A stretch of DNA of 64,000 nt from CAKSQF01 sp963628435. Its GTDB lineage: Bacteria; Bacillota; Clostridia; Oscillospirales; CAG-272. A program made the position numbers and the translations under genes. The notes beneath the pieces are model-generated. The model had not been told where the DNA came from and did not search any database. It saw only the letters and a list, made by a program, of their open reading frames with translations. The DNA lies in assembly GCA_963628435.1 (NCBI GenBank), contig CAVGEY010000003.1, positions 62,001-126,000 on the forward strand, in the 5' to 3' direction. Positions 41,915 to 51,002 of the stretch are shown here, one piece after another; the first letter of the stretch is position 1, and every line of letters begins with the position of its first letter.

Positions 41915-43588
41915 ATGAAAGAAAAAAACAGACTGATACACCGCTCCGCCGCATGGCTGATTACGGCGGGAGTGCTTGCGGCTGTCGTTCTGCTCAATCT
42001 TTTGCTCACCGTTTTCTGCGGCGACAAAATGATCGTGGATCTTACAACCGAAAAATTCAACGAAATATCAGAACAGTCGAAGGCGGAGCTTGACAAGATA
42101 GATCCGTCCGAAAACAACATCACGATATATTTTCTTGCCGACAGCGACGAGCTTCAGTCGGCATCATTCGGAAGCTCGGTATCGTCTACCGGAAGCTATA
42201 CCAATCTCTGGGGAATGAAATATATCTGGGAGCTTGCGAAAATCTATGCCGAAAACTATGATTTTCTTTCGGTTCAGACGCTGAACATAAAGAAAGACGC
42301 CGACAAACTCGAGGAGTTCAGATCGACTGTCGGCACCGAATTCACAAAGCTCGATGTCATAATCGACAACTACACTTATGAAAAAGACGGCAGCGGCGAG
42401 ATAATCAAAGACGAATCGGGCGAGCCGATTATGCATCACAACTTCCGCAAATACAAGAGAGACGCCTTCTTCGTTTTCGAAAGCGATTCGAGTTATGCCT
42501 ACGGATTCAACGGCGATGAGGTCATAACATCGGCGATACTTTCGGTTGCGGGCAAAAATCCGACAGTTTATTTTGTAAGCGGACACGGCGAAAAGATCGG
42601 CGACGACACCACGCTTGACGCTTCGGCCGAATCGGATTACGGCAAGGCGCAGGCGCTTCGCGACCTCTTCTTCAGGGCGGGATTCGTAACCGAGAAAATC
42701 GACCTTTCAACCGAATACAAAACCCTTCTCTCGGACGACTCCGCGAGGATCATCGTAATATACGGTCCGGACAGCGATTATCTCGGCGCGTATGACGACG
42801 GAGTCGATGAAATCGCCGTTCTGAGAAAATTTCTCAACGGCATTGACCATAACGGAATGTTTTTCCTTGACGGCACGGCCGAAAGTCTGCCGAATCTCTC
42901 GGAATATGTCGAGGACTATTTCGGAGTGACACTCGAAAACGCGCTGGTCAAGGACGGCGGTCAGAACAGCCTGTCAAGTGACGGATATACTTTTATATCC
43001 GATTACGAAACCGATGAGTACGGTGTCGGAACAAACCTTACCGATGCCTTCGGGGATATGGAATCGAAACCGTCGGCGGCATTTGAGAATGCGCATCCGC
43101 TGAAAATTTCGGACGCATTCGGGCAGAACAACGGATTTTACGACAGCAGAGTCACGACAATGAGCGGTGCGGTGTTCCTTGCTCCGACAAGCTCGGCGGC
43201 ATCGGCAGACGGCAAGACATCGGACGAATATACCGAGGAAACACAGCCGCCGCTTCTCGTCTTTTCGCTGCTCGACAAAATCAATTCGGCGAGCAGGACC
43301 GACGAAACATCCGAAAGCTATGCGCTTATATGCGGAACAACCGATTTCGCATCCGAAAAATATATAGAATCCGCCGCCTACTGCAACAGCGACATTCTCT
43401 ATTACACCATGCGTATAATGGGCAAGGGAACATCGTCGCTTTCGGTCGATATGAAGAAAATCGAGGGACAGTCGCTGTCGGTGACCGGCAATGCCGCAAA
43501 CGCATGGACGGTTGCACTCTGCACGGTGGTACCGGTACTGTCGCTTGCTCTCGGAACGGTTGTTTTCATCAAGAGACGCCGCAGCTGA
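41915..43588 (+). CDS. GldG-family ABC auxiliary protein, first paralogue
   Basis: A 557-residue protein with a membrane helix at each end (about 13-35 and 530-550) and a large extracytoplasmic domain between. It carries the GldG-family motif YFVSGHGEK and an N-terminal DLTTEKFNEISEQSK region. GldG is needed for gliding-motility ABC transporters in Bacteroidota; in Clostridia the role of homologues is not established. A second paralogue follows directly. Confidence 0.85.
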   Translation: MKEKNRLIHRSAAWLITAGVLAAVVLLNLLLTVFCGDKMIVDLTTEKFNEISEQSKAELDKIDPSENNITIYFLADSDELQSASFGSSVSSTGSYTNLWGMKYIWELAKIYAENYDFLSVQTLNIKKDADKLEEFRSTVGTEFTKLDVIIDNYTYEKDGSGEIIKDESGEPIMHHNFRKYKRDAFFVFESDSSYAYGFNGDEVITSAILSVAGKNPTVYFVSGHGEKIGDDTTLDASAESDYGKAQALRDLFFRAGFVTEKIDLSTEYKTLLSDDSARIIVIYGPDSDYLGAYDDGVDEIAVLRKFLNGIDHNGMFFLDGTAESLPNLSEYVEDYFGVTLENALVKDGGQNSLSSDGYTFISDYETDEYGVGTNLTDAFGDMESKPSAAFENAHPLKISDAFGQNNGFYDSRVTTMSGAVFLAPTSSAASADGKTSDEYTEETQPPLLVFSLLDKINSASRTDETSESYALICGTTDFASEKYIESAAYCNSDILYYTMRIMGKGTSSLSVDMKKIEGQSLSVTGNAANAWTVALCTVVPVLSLALGTVVFIKRRRS

Positions 43589-43673
43589 GATTCGGCCACC
43601 CGAATCGGACGTTCGGTCTAACAAAGACAAAAGGGAGCTTTCGCTGCGCGGAAGCCAAGGTCATAAACAAACA

Positions 43674-45242
43674 ATGAATTTTAGAAAACTGTTTAACAGG
43701 AGAAATTTCAAATACGGCAGCTTCGCCGTTATGCTTACCGCGGCGGTAATCGCGGTTGTCGTCGTGGTAAATGTAATCGTGTCGACACTCGCGCAGAAAT
43801 ACGGCTGGTATTTCGATATGACATCGGAGGGAATATACGGTCTTTCCGACGAATGTGCGGCGATTCTCGACAGAGTTGACGGCGGCTGCGACATCACGGT
43901 CTATTTTCTGACCGACCGCGATATGCTGAGTTCGGGCGTGAAATCGACAAACTATTACGGACAGTCGACCATGTGGGGAATGAAACCGATACATGAGGTC
44001 GCGCTCGAAATATCCGAAAAATATCCGTTCGTCAAGGTTGAATATGTAAATTACGCGAAAGATCCGCAGGTTCTCAGGGAGATTACCGGCGACAGCTATG
44101 ACGGCATCACATTCCAAAGCACACAGATACTGGTTGATAATCATGTCAGCCTGAAAGACGGCGGCGGCAGTGTGTACGACAGCTATCACAGTTACAGAAT
44201 TTTCAGCCGCGATGCATTCTATACCTTCGATTATTCGAGCGGTGTCGTCAAATCGTTCTGCGGAGATTACAGACTCGCGGCGGCGATAAGCTCGGTCGCA
44301 ATCGCCGACGAATCGAAACCGGTCGCCTATTTCCTGACCGGACACGGCGAAACGGTCGGCGAATACGATATGACCGATAAAGCGGCAGCCGAATCGGACA
44401 CCGACTATTCGTCTGCGCAGTCGCTTTGGCAGCTTCTGCGCGACTGCGGATACACCATCCGTAAAATCGACCTGCGGTATGAAGATTTCGGCGATGAGGA
44501 AGACGCTCTCGCGATAATCTTCGCGCCCTCCACCGACCTTCTCGCCCCCGAAAATTCGGACAGCTTCAACGAAACCGAAAAGCTCGAGGCTTTTCTGTCG
44601 AATAAAACACGCTCGCTCTTTGTTTTCGCAAATCCGAACGGCAGAGAGCTGACAAATCTCGGCGGTTTTCTCGAAAAGAACTGCGGTGTGAAGCTTGAAA
44701 ACAAAAAAATCAAGGACAGCGGCGAAAATTCGATTTCGGTCGACGGACTTACAATCGTCGGCACGCCGTCATCGGATTCGGACATCATAAAACAGACCGA
44801 GAACGGATATGCCGCCGGACTTAAAGCGGTATTCTCTTCGGCGCAGTCGATTGCGATTGCCGAAGGTACATCGAAAACGGTCTCGCTCTATGACGTGCCG
44901 TCAAGCGTGTCCGACAAAACATATTCGGGACAGTCTCTGATGACATATACGACGCTCGACAGCGGCGCGCATCTGCTTGTCTGCGGAAGCCCGAAATTCG
45001 TTGCGGGCGAGGCGATAGACAGCGCGGTCTATTCAAACCGCGAAACGATGCTGTCGGCAATAGACGCCGTATCCGAAAAAGCGTCGGTTCCGTCGGGCGT
45101 ATCCTTTAAGATAATCAGAAATGACGGTCTTGACATCACATCAAGACAGGCGCGTATAATCACGGTTGTCCTGTCGGCGGGCGTTCCGCTCATATTCGCG
45201 GTAATCGGCACGATTGTATACTTAAGGAGGAGACACTCTTGA
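43674..45242 (+). CDS. GldG-family ABC auxiliary protein, second paralogue
   Basis: A 522-residue protein with the same plan as the preceding gene: an N-terminal helix, DMTSEGIYGLSDECAAIL, the motif YFLTGHGE, and a C-terminal helix. The two paralogues share layout and short motifs but little continuous identity, so the duplication is old. The frame extends 61 codons upstream; ATG 43674 is preferred because it starts at the family N-terminus and avoids overlap with the first paralogue. Its ribosome site is weak. Overlaps the next gene by 4 bases. Confidence 0.85.
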   Translation: MNFRKLFNRRNFKYGSFAVMLTAAVIAVVVVVNVIVSTLAQKYGWYFDMTSEGIYGLSDECAAILDRVDGGCDITVYFLTDRDMLSSGVKSTNYYGQSTMWGMKPIHEVALEISEKYPFVKVEYVNYAKDPQVLREITGDSYDGITFQSTQILVDNHVSLKDGGGSVYDSYHSYRIFSRDAFYTFDYSSGVVKSFCGDYRLAAAISSVAIADESKPVAYFLTGHGETVGEYDMTDKAAAESDTDYSSAQSLWQLLRDCGYTIRKIDLRYEDFGDEEDALAIIFAPSTDLLAPENSDSFNETEKLEAFLSNKTRSLFVFANPNGRELTNLGGFLEKNCGVKLENKKIKDSGENSISVDGLTIVGTPSSDSDIIKQTENGYAAGLKAVFSSAQSIAIAEGTSKTVSLYDVPSSVSDKTYSGQSLMTYTTLDSGAHLLVCGSPKFVAGEAIDSAVYSNRETMLSAIDAVSEKASVPSGVSFKIIRNDGLDITSRQARIITVVLSAGVPLIFAVIGTIVYLRRRHS

Positions 45243-47074
45243 ACAGTCCGGAAACAAAGAAAAAAAGTTTTCTCGCAAAGAGACGTGGACTTATAATCGG
45301 GCTTGCCGTGGTATTTCTGACCTTGCTTGTCGGATATTTCGCGATAATTTATCCGCTTATGAAGGACAGCGGCAGCACGACTTCGTCAACGATAACCAAG
45401 CTGTGGACAGATGAACAGATTACGAGCGGCGGCAAGATACTGCTTTTTCCGTCGGTCGGTCAGGACGAAATTTCAAGAATAGAAATTCACAATCCGGATA
45501 ACGGAGAGGAATACGCCGACTGGGGCTTCTTCTACAACGAGGAGGCAAACGACACTCTCGAGGCCGATACCTTCTATCTCATAAACTACGAGTACGCGAC
45601 CTTCGATAAGCAGACACTTTCCTATGCGACAAACGCCGCGGGATCAATCACCTGCTCGGCGAGAATCGAGGATCACTGCACCGATTTCTCAAAATACGGT
45701 CTTGACACAACCGATATGTCGGCGGCGACCTATTTTAAGGTTACCGGGCGCGACGGAACGGTTCATACCGTGATTGTCGGCGACAAACTGCCCTCCGGCT
45801 CGGGATATTATATCCGCAGCTATGACGAATGCGGCATTGTCGATCCCGAAAGCGGAAGCGAGACGGGAGAGAGCGCTCTGCGCGATTCGGTTTATATCGT
45901 AGCCGATCTTTATCTGTCAGGCACAATTCTTTCGACACCGATGAATGTCACATCGGCACTTCTCGGATTCCCCGCCGATACGCAGAACAGACTTCAGGCG
46001 TTCGGCCTCTGGGTAAACGAGGACAAATATTATAAGGAAGAAATCGACGAGAACGGAAATGTCAAAACAACGCTGACTCCTCTTGTGTATGCCCGCCCGA
46101 CCAACACATCGACAAAAGATCCTTTTTATGTGTTTTCCGGACTGTCGGTTTACAGTATGTCTGTTCCGAAGGGGTATTATTCGTCGGCGGTATTCGAGGA
46201 TCTTATAGACGTGTTCGGCGAATTTGAGGGAACGGGAGTTCTCGAAATGGCTCACGAAATGACCGATGAGGAAGGCGAGAGCTATTACGGATTCGATAAG
46301 GAAACGCTGAAAAAGTATTATCTCGACAATCCCTATTACACCCTTTTCTATAAGTCGAACAATGTCGAAAACTGGGTTTATTTCAGCCCCGTGCAGGAGG
46401 GAAGCTATCTCTACGCCTACTCTCTCGTTTTCAACACGATATGCAGAGTCGAGCTTTCGGATGTCTATTTTCTCTCGTGGGATGTGAAAAACTTCATTTC
46501 GAGCAACGTTTTCTATCTGCAGATAGACAACTGCGAGTCAATCGAGATTGTCGGCAGCTATAACGATCTCGGAATCGAAAACGACAAGAGAGAGGGATTA
46601 CAGAACGTCAACGCCCTCTTCTCGCTTGACACAAGCGGTGAAACACTCGCGGTTGTCGAGAAAAACAGCGGTGTAACCGTTGATACGCAGAATTTCAGAA
46701 AATATTACCGCATACTCGTCGGAATGAGCATACGCGAAGAGGTTGATTCGGATGCGGCGGCGTCGGCAATGAAAAACGATCCGACGGCTACCGTGAAAAT
46801 AAAGACCATCGAGAAAAACATCTACAAAACCGATGAGGACGGCAACGATACCGACGAAATCGATTATGTACGCGGCAGCGTTACCAAAATTTACAGATTC
46901 TACAAGCTGACAAACGGAAGATCGCTGCTTACAATCGAGGATATTGACGTAAACGGAAAATCTTCGGGCGAGTCGGGCAGCTTCTATGTCGTAAACGGCT
47001 CGGTGGAAAAGATTCTTTCGGCGGCAATCGATGTGATAAACGGCATATCGGTCGACTATAATTCAAGAGGTTGA
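45239..47074 (+). CDS. DUF4340-domain membrane-anchored protein
   Basis: A 611-residue protein with one N-terminal membrane helix (about 15-37) and a long extracytoplasmic region holding DUF4340-like repeats. These commonly accompany GldG-type genes. Recognisable stretches are SYATNAAGSITCSARI, KYGLDTTDMSAATYFKVTG and PSGSGYYIRSYDECGIV. Function is unknown in the family. AAGGAGGAG lies just ahead of the ATG and the start overlaps the previous stop. Confidence 0.78.
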   Translation: MNSPETKKKSFLAKRRGLIIGLAVVFLTLLVGYFAIIYPLMKDSGSTTSSTITKLWTDEQITSGGKILLFPSVGQDEISRIEIHNPDNGEEYADWGFFYNEEANDTLEADTFYLINYEYATFDKQTLSYATNAAGSITCSARIEDHCTDFSKYGLDTTDMSAATYFKVTGRDGTVHTVIVGDKLPSGSGYYIRSYDECGIVDPESGSETGESALRDSVYIVADLYLSGTILSTPMNVTSALLGFPADTQNRLQAFGLWVNEDKYYKEEIDENGNVKTTLTPLVYARPTNTSTKDPFYVFSGLSVYSMSVPKGYYSSAVFEDLIDVFGEFEGTGVLEMAHEMTDEEGESYYGFDKETLKKYYLDNPYYTLFYKSNNVENWVYFSPVQEGSYLYAYSLVFNTICRVELSDVYFLSWDVKNFISSNVFYLQIDNCESIEIVGSYNDLGIENDKREGLQNVNALFSLDTSGETLAVVEKNSGVTVDTQNFRKYYRILVGMSIREEVDSDAAASAMKNDPTATVKIKTIEKNIYKTDEDGNDTDEIDYVRGSVTKIYRFYKLTNGRSLLTIEDIDVNGKSSGESGSFYVVNGSVEKILSAAIDVINGISVDYNSRG

Positions 47075-47081
47075 TTTCTTT

Positions 47082-48077
47082 ATGAAAATAAGCAAAATGA
47101 GGCTCGTAAAACCCGTTTGTGCAATCATCGCGGCAGTACTTTTTGTGCTGCCGCTTGTCGGCTGTTCGGGCGGCGGATCCGAAAAGGTGATGACAATCGG
47201 CGAACTTGATGTTTCTTACGATATGCTGCGCTATTTCGCACTGAACTATATGCAGGGATATTCGGACATCACCGCCGAAGATTTCAAAACCGATCCCGAA
47301 CTTCAGTCGCAGCTTAGCGAAAACATCCTGTCAAGTCTGACCGAACTCGCGGCATATCTTTCGCTCGCGAAAGAATATAACATAAAGCTCGACTCGGACG
47401 ACAACAAAACAATCGATGAGGAGATTGAGGATATAAAGAAAGAGTACGGCGGCGACGAGGAGGCCTACAAAGAGGGACTTGCCGATGCCAACGCGACCGA
47501 GGCGGTCGTACGCAGAATATACGAAATACAGCTTATCTGCGACAAACTCTACGATTATCTGACCGACAGCAAGACCGGCATATTCAAGTCGGACAACGCG
47601 ACAATCGAACAGGATATTGCCGCCGGCAACTGGTTCTCGGCCGAATATCTGCTTATAACATACTCGTCCGACCGGAAAGAGAGCCGCAGGGAATACGCCG
47701 AAAAGCTGCTCACCGAATACGGCGAGGATATATCGCTTGCCGATATTTACGAGGATAAGCGCACCGTATACGGACTCGGAATACAGTACGGCAAATCGGA
47801 CGCGTTCACCTATACTCAGCAGAAAGAGTATTTCGAAGAGGCGGTTGTCTCGCTCGAAATCGGACAGAGAAGCGGTGTTCTCGATACCGCCGACGGATTT
47901 CTGATAGTGAAAAGACTCGAACTTGACGAAGAGTATATAGACGATTATTTCATAACCACCTTCTGCAGCGGATATCTCGAAAGAGAATTTTTCGGTCTTG
48001 TCGAAAAAACGGCGGAGGGGCTCGAGGTCAGATATACCGACAAATACAAGGACATCAGATTCTCGGATATAAGCTGA
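47082..48077 (+). CDS. PrsA/SurA-like lipoprotein
   Basis: A 331-residue lipoprotein with lipobox LVGC at about residue 29. The helical N-terminal domain and a short parvulin-like region (about 185-290) resemble SurA/PrsA foldases. The rotamase core is shortened and key catalytic residues are not evident, so a chaperone or substrate-holding role is more likely than isomerase activity. It closes the Gld-type cassette 8 bases after the DUF4340 gene, suggesting it handles the exported product. Confidence 0.65.
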   Translation: MKISKMRLVKPVCAIIAAVLFVLPLVGCSGGGSEKVMTIGELDVSYDMLRYFALNYMQGYSDITAEDFKTDPELQSQLSENILSSLTELAAYLSLAKEYNIKLDSDDNKTIDEEIEDIKKEYGGDEEAYKEGLADANATEAVVRRIYEIQLICDKLYDYLTDSKTGIFKSDNATIEQDIAAGNWFSAEYLLITYSSDRKESRREYAEKLLTEYGEDISLADIYEDKRTVYGLGIQYGKSDAFTYTQQKEYFEEAVVSLEIGQRSGVLDTADGFLIVKRLELDEEYIDDYFITTFCSGYLEREFFGLVEKTAEGLEVRYTDKYKDIRFSDIS

Positions 48078-48127
48078 TCCGAAAACATATAAAATTTCGG
48101 ACGTGTTCGGAAAGGAATTTACATATA

Positions 48128-48397
48128 ATGAAAGCAGTAATCAGTGTAACCGGCAAGGACGGAGTCGGAATAGTCGCGAAGGTCAGCGGCATGTGCGCCG
48201 AATACGGCGTGAATATAGTCGACATATCGCAGAGCGTACTCGGCGGATATTTCGCGATGATAATGATTGCCGATATAGACTCGCTTACCGTCCCGTTTAC
48301 CGATTTTGTCGATAAATCAAAGGAAATCGGCGAAAAAGAGGGACTTTCGATATCGGTAATGCACGAGGAAATCTTCAACACAATGCATCATATATGA
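48128..48397 (+). CDS. ACT-domain protein, UPF0237 family
   Basis: An 89-residue single ACT domain, VSVTGKDGVGIVAKVSGMCAE onwards by layout, of the UPF0237 (glycine-cleavage repressor-like) family. These usually pair with a UPF0210 protein, which is the next gene. A GGAAAGGA site precedes the ATG. The ligand, likely an amino acid or nucleotide, is not known. Confidence 0.88.
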   Translation: MKAVISVTGKDGVGIVAKVSGMCAEYGVNIVDISQSVLGGYFAMIMIADIDSLTVPFTDFVDKSKEIGEKEGLSISVMHEEIFNTMHHI

Positions 48398-48409
48398 GGG
48401 CGACCGACA

Positions 48410-49774
48410 ATGCAGATGATAACAAGACAGGACATACTCGAAACGATAAACATGATTCGCTCGGAAAATCTCGATATACGCACGGTAACGATGGGTATAT
48501 CGCTCTATGACTGCGTGTCCGACGATACCGCAAGACTGTGCGAAAATGTTTACGACAAAATAACGAAAAAAGCCGAAAATCTGGTAAAAGTCGGCGAGGA
48601 GATCGAGAAAAAGTACGGTATTCCGATAATCAACAAACGAGTGTCGCTGACTCCGATATCGCTTATCGGCGGAAAATGCGACAGCGACGGTTATGTGAGG
48701 CTCGCCAAAACTCTCGATTCGGCGGCGAAAACGCTCGGCATCAACTTTATCGGCGGATATACCGCGCTCGTGCAGAAGGGAATGTCCGAAAACGCCGGGG
48801 CGCTTCTCGACTCGATCCCCGAAGCGCTTGCCGAAACCGATTTTCTCTGCTCGTCGGTCAATGTTGCATCCACAAAAGCGGGAATCAACATGGACGCGAT
48901 TATAAAATGCGGAGATATTATAAAAAAAGCCGCGGAGCTGACCGCCGAACGCGATTCGATAGGCTGCGCGAAATTCGTCGTCTTCGCAAACGCTCCCGAG
49001 GACAACCCGTTTATGGCGGGCGCATTCAACGGAATGGGTGAGCCCGAAACGGTTATAAATGTCGGCGTATCCGGCCCCGGCGTGGTCGCATCGGCAATAA
49101 GACGCGCGGGTGACTGCGATTTGTCGGCGCTTGCCGATACGGTAAAGCGTACCGCTTTCAAGATAACCCGTGTCGGACAGCTTGTCGCGGGCGAGGCCGC
49201 CGAAAAACTCGGCGTGCCTTTCGGCATAGTCGATCTCTCGCTCGCACCCACACCCGCAATCGGCGACAGCGTTGCCCGTGTGCTTGAGGAGATGGGACTC
49301 GAAAAATGCGGCGGATGGGGAACGACCGCCTGCCTTGCTCTGCTCAACGACGCCGTGAAAAAGGGCGGAGTTATGGCATCTTCACATGTCGGCGGACTTT
49401 CGGGCGCGTTTATCCCGGTGTCCGAGGACGAGGGCATGATTTCGGCGGCGTCCTGCGGCGCGCTCACGCTTAATAAACTCGAAGCGATGACGGCGGTATG
49501 CTCGGTCGGACTCGATATGATCGCGATCCCCGGCGATACATCCGCGGATGTGATATGCGGAATCATCGCCGATGAAATTTCAATCGGTGTCGTGAACACA
49601 AAGACAACCGCGGTAAGACTTATTCCCGCAATCGGCAAAAAGGTGGGAGAGAGCGTCAGCTTCGGAGGGCTTCTCGGAGAGGCACCCGTGATGCGGGTGT
49701 CGCCTTACAGCCCGTCAAAATTCATTCACCGCGGCGGCCGTATTCCCGCGCCCATTCAGTCGCTTAAAAACTGA
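48410..49774 (+). CDS. PFL family protein, UPF0210 (DUF711)
   Basis: A 454-residue UPF0210 protein. Family hallmarks include NIRTVTMGISL-type N-terminus (here LDIRTVTMGISLYDC), SLAPTPAIGDSVARVLEEMG and the terminal RGGRIPAPIQSLKN. It is distantly related to pyruvate formate-lyase-like folds but has no glycyl radical motif. The pairing with UPF0237 12 bases upstream is conserved across Bacillota. Function unknown. Confidence 0.9.
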   Translation: MQMITRQDILETINMIRSENLDIRTVTMGISLYDCVSDDTARLCENVYDKITKKAENLVKVGEEIEKKYGIPIINKRVSLTPISLIGGKCDSDGYVRLAKTLDSAAKTLGINFIGGYTALVQKGMSENAGALLDSIPEALAETDFLCSSVNVASTKAGINMDAIIKCGDIIKKAAELTAERDSIGCAKFVVFANAPEDNPFMAGAFNGMGEPETVINVGVSGPGVVASAIRRAGDCDLSALADTVKRTAFKITRVGQLVAGEAAEKLGVPFGIVDLSLAPTPAIGDSVARVLEEMGLEKCGGWGTTACLALLNDAVKKGGVMASSHVGGLSGAFIPVSEDEGMISAASCGALTLNKLEAMTAVCSVGLDMIAIPGDTSADVICGIIADEISIGVVNTKTTAVRLIPAIGKKVGESVSFGGLLGEAPVMRVSPYSPSKFIHRGGRIPAPIQSLKN

Positions 49775-49820
49775 CAGACCGAAAAGATACCGATTTTGCG
49801 CAAATCATTTTCAAACCGTA

Positions 49821-49849
49821 TTGACAAAAGACGGAGGTTAAGATAAAAT
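49821..49849 (+). promoter_or_regulatory. sigma-A promoter of the aldose epimerase gene
   Basis: TTGACA (49821-49826), 17-base spacer, TAAAAT (49844-49849). It rules out the upstream in-frame ATG at 49851 as the translation start. Confidence 0.82.
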
Positions 49850-49907
49850 AATGACAATAAGACGTATAATAGCCAAAAAAACCGAAAAGAGAGGACAGGG
49901 AATATAT

Positions 49908-50963
49908 ATGTCAAAAGCAAGTATACATGAATTTCTGTTCGGCAGAATGCCGGACGGCACCGCCGTAAAGGGATTTTGTCTGTCATCGGGCAAACTCGAA
50001 TTTACCGTTACAACCTACGGCGCGAGAATCGAAAAGGCAATCTATGACGGAACGTCGGTTATCTGCGGATTCGACACTCTTGAGGGACAGCTTAAAGATA
50101 CCTGCTATCAGGGCTCGACTGTGGGAAGATACGCAAACCGCATTTCCGACGGAAAATTCAAACTTAACGGCGCAGAATACACGCTCGCCTGCAACGAAAG
50201 CTCACGCGGAGAACATCTGCACGGCGGCAACGTCGGATTCTCGGCAAGAGTTTGGGATGTTGTCGGTACCGATGTTACCGAAAACGAGGCATCGGTTACA
50301 CTTTCGCTTTTCTCGCCCGACGGCGAAGAGGGCTATCCCGGAGCGCTGACCGTATATGTTACATTCACGGCGGCAAATGACGCGATAAACATCGATTACA
50401 AGGCAAAGAGCGATAAAGACACGATTATCAATCTCACAAATCACAGCTATTTCAATCTTTCGGGAGTCGGAACAACGATTCTCGACCACAAGCTGACATC
50501 GGCTTGCGGAAAATACGTACCCGTAAACGAAAGACTTATCCCGTTCGGCGAAATCGCGGATGTTACCGGCACCCCCTTCGATTTCAGAGAGGGCAAGACC
50601 ATCGGCCGCGATATTAACGCCGCCGATAAGCAGATTGAAACCGCAGGCGGATACGACCACTGCTTCGTACGCGGAAACGGCGAAGAGAAGAAAGAGCCCG
50701 AATGGATGTGTACGGTTGAATCGCCGGTTACCGGAATAAAGATGAATATCTTTACCACAGAGGGCGGAATCCAGATGTATACGGGCAACTTTATGACAGA
50801 GGACAATCCTTTCTTCGACGGAATCAAGCAGACAAAGAACGGCGCGGTCGCGCTTGAATGCAATCGCATGCCCGACTCGCCCAATCAGAAGAATTTCCCG
50901 TCACCCGTGCTTCGCGCAGGTGAGGAATACAGACAGATTACCGTATATAAGTTCACGAAATAA
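49908..50963 (+). CDS. galM: aldose 1-epimerase (galactose mutarotase)
   Basis: A 351-residue mutarotase that interconverts alpha and beta anomers of hexoses. Active-site segments are intact: GRYANRISDG, GEHLHGGNVGF (His), NLTNHSYFNLSG (catalytic His) and VALECNRMPDSPN (catalytic Glu). ATG 49908 lies about 50 bases after the predicted transcription start. It is followed at 40 bases by the surface-protein gene. Confidence 0.9.
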   Translation: MSKASIHEFLFGRMPDGTAVKGFCLSSGKLEFTVTTYGARIEKAIYDGTSVICGFDTLEGQLKDTCYQGSTVGRYANRISDGKFKLNGAEYTLACNESSRGEHLHGGNVGFSARVWDVVGTDVTENEASVTLSLFSPDGEEGYPGALTVYVTFTAANDAINIDYKAKSDKDTIINLTNHSYFNLSGVGTTILDHKLTSACGKYVPVNERLIPFGEIADVTGTPFDFREGKTIGRDINAADKQIETAGGYDHCFVRGNGEEKKEPEWMCTVESPVTGIKMNIFTTEGGIQMYTGNFMTEDNPFFDGIKQTKNGAVALECNRMPDSPNQKNFPSPVLRAGEEYRQITVYKFTK

Positions 50964-51002
50964 GTTCGGGAACAAAAAAATAAAAAAACGGAGGGCGGCA
51001 CT

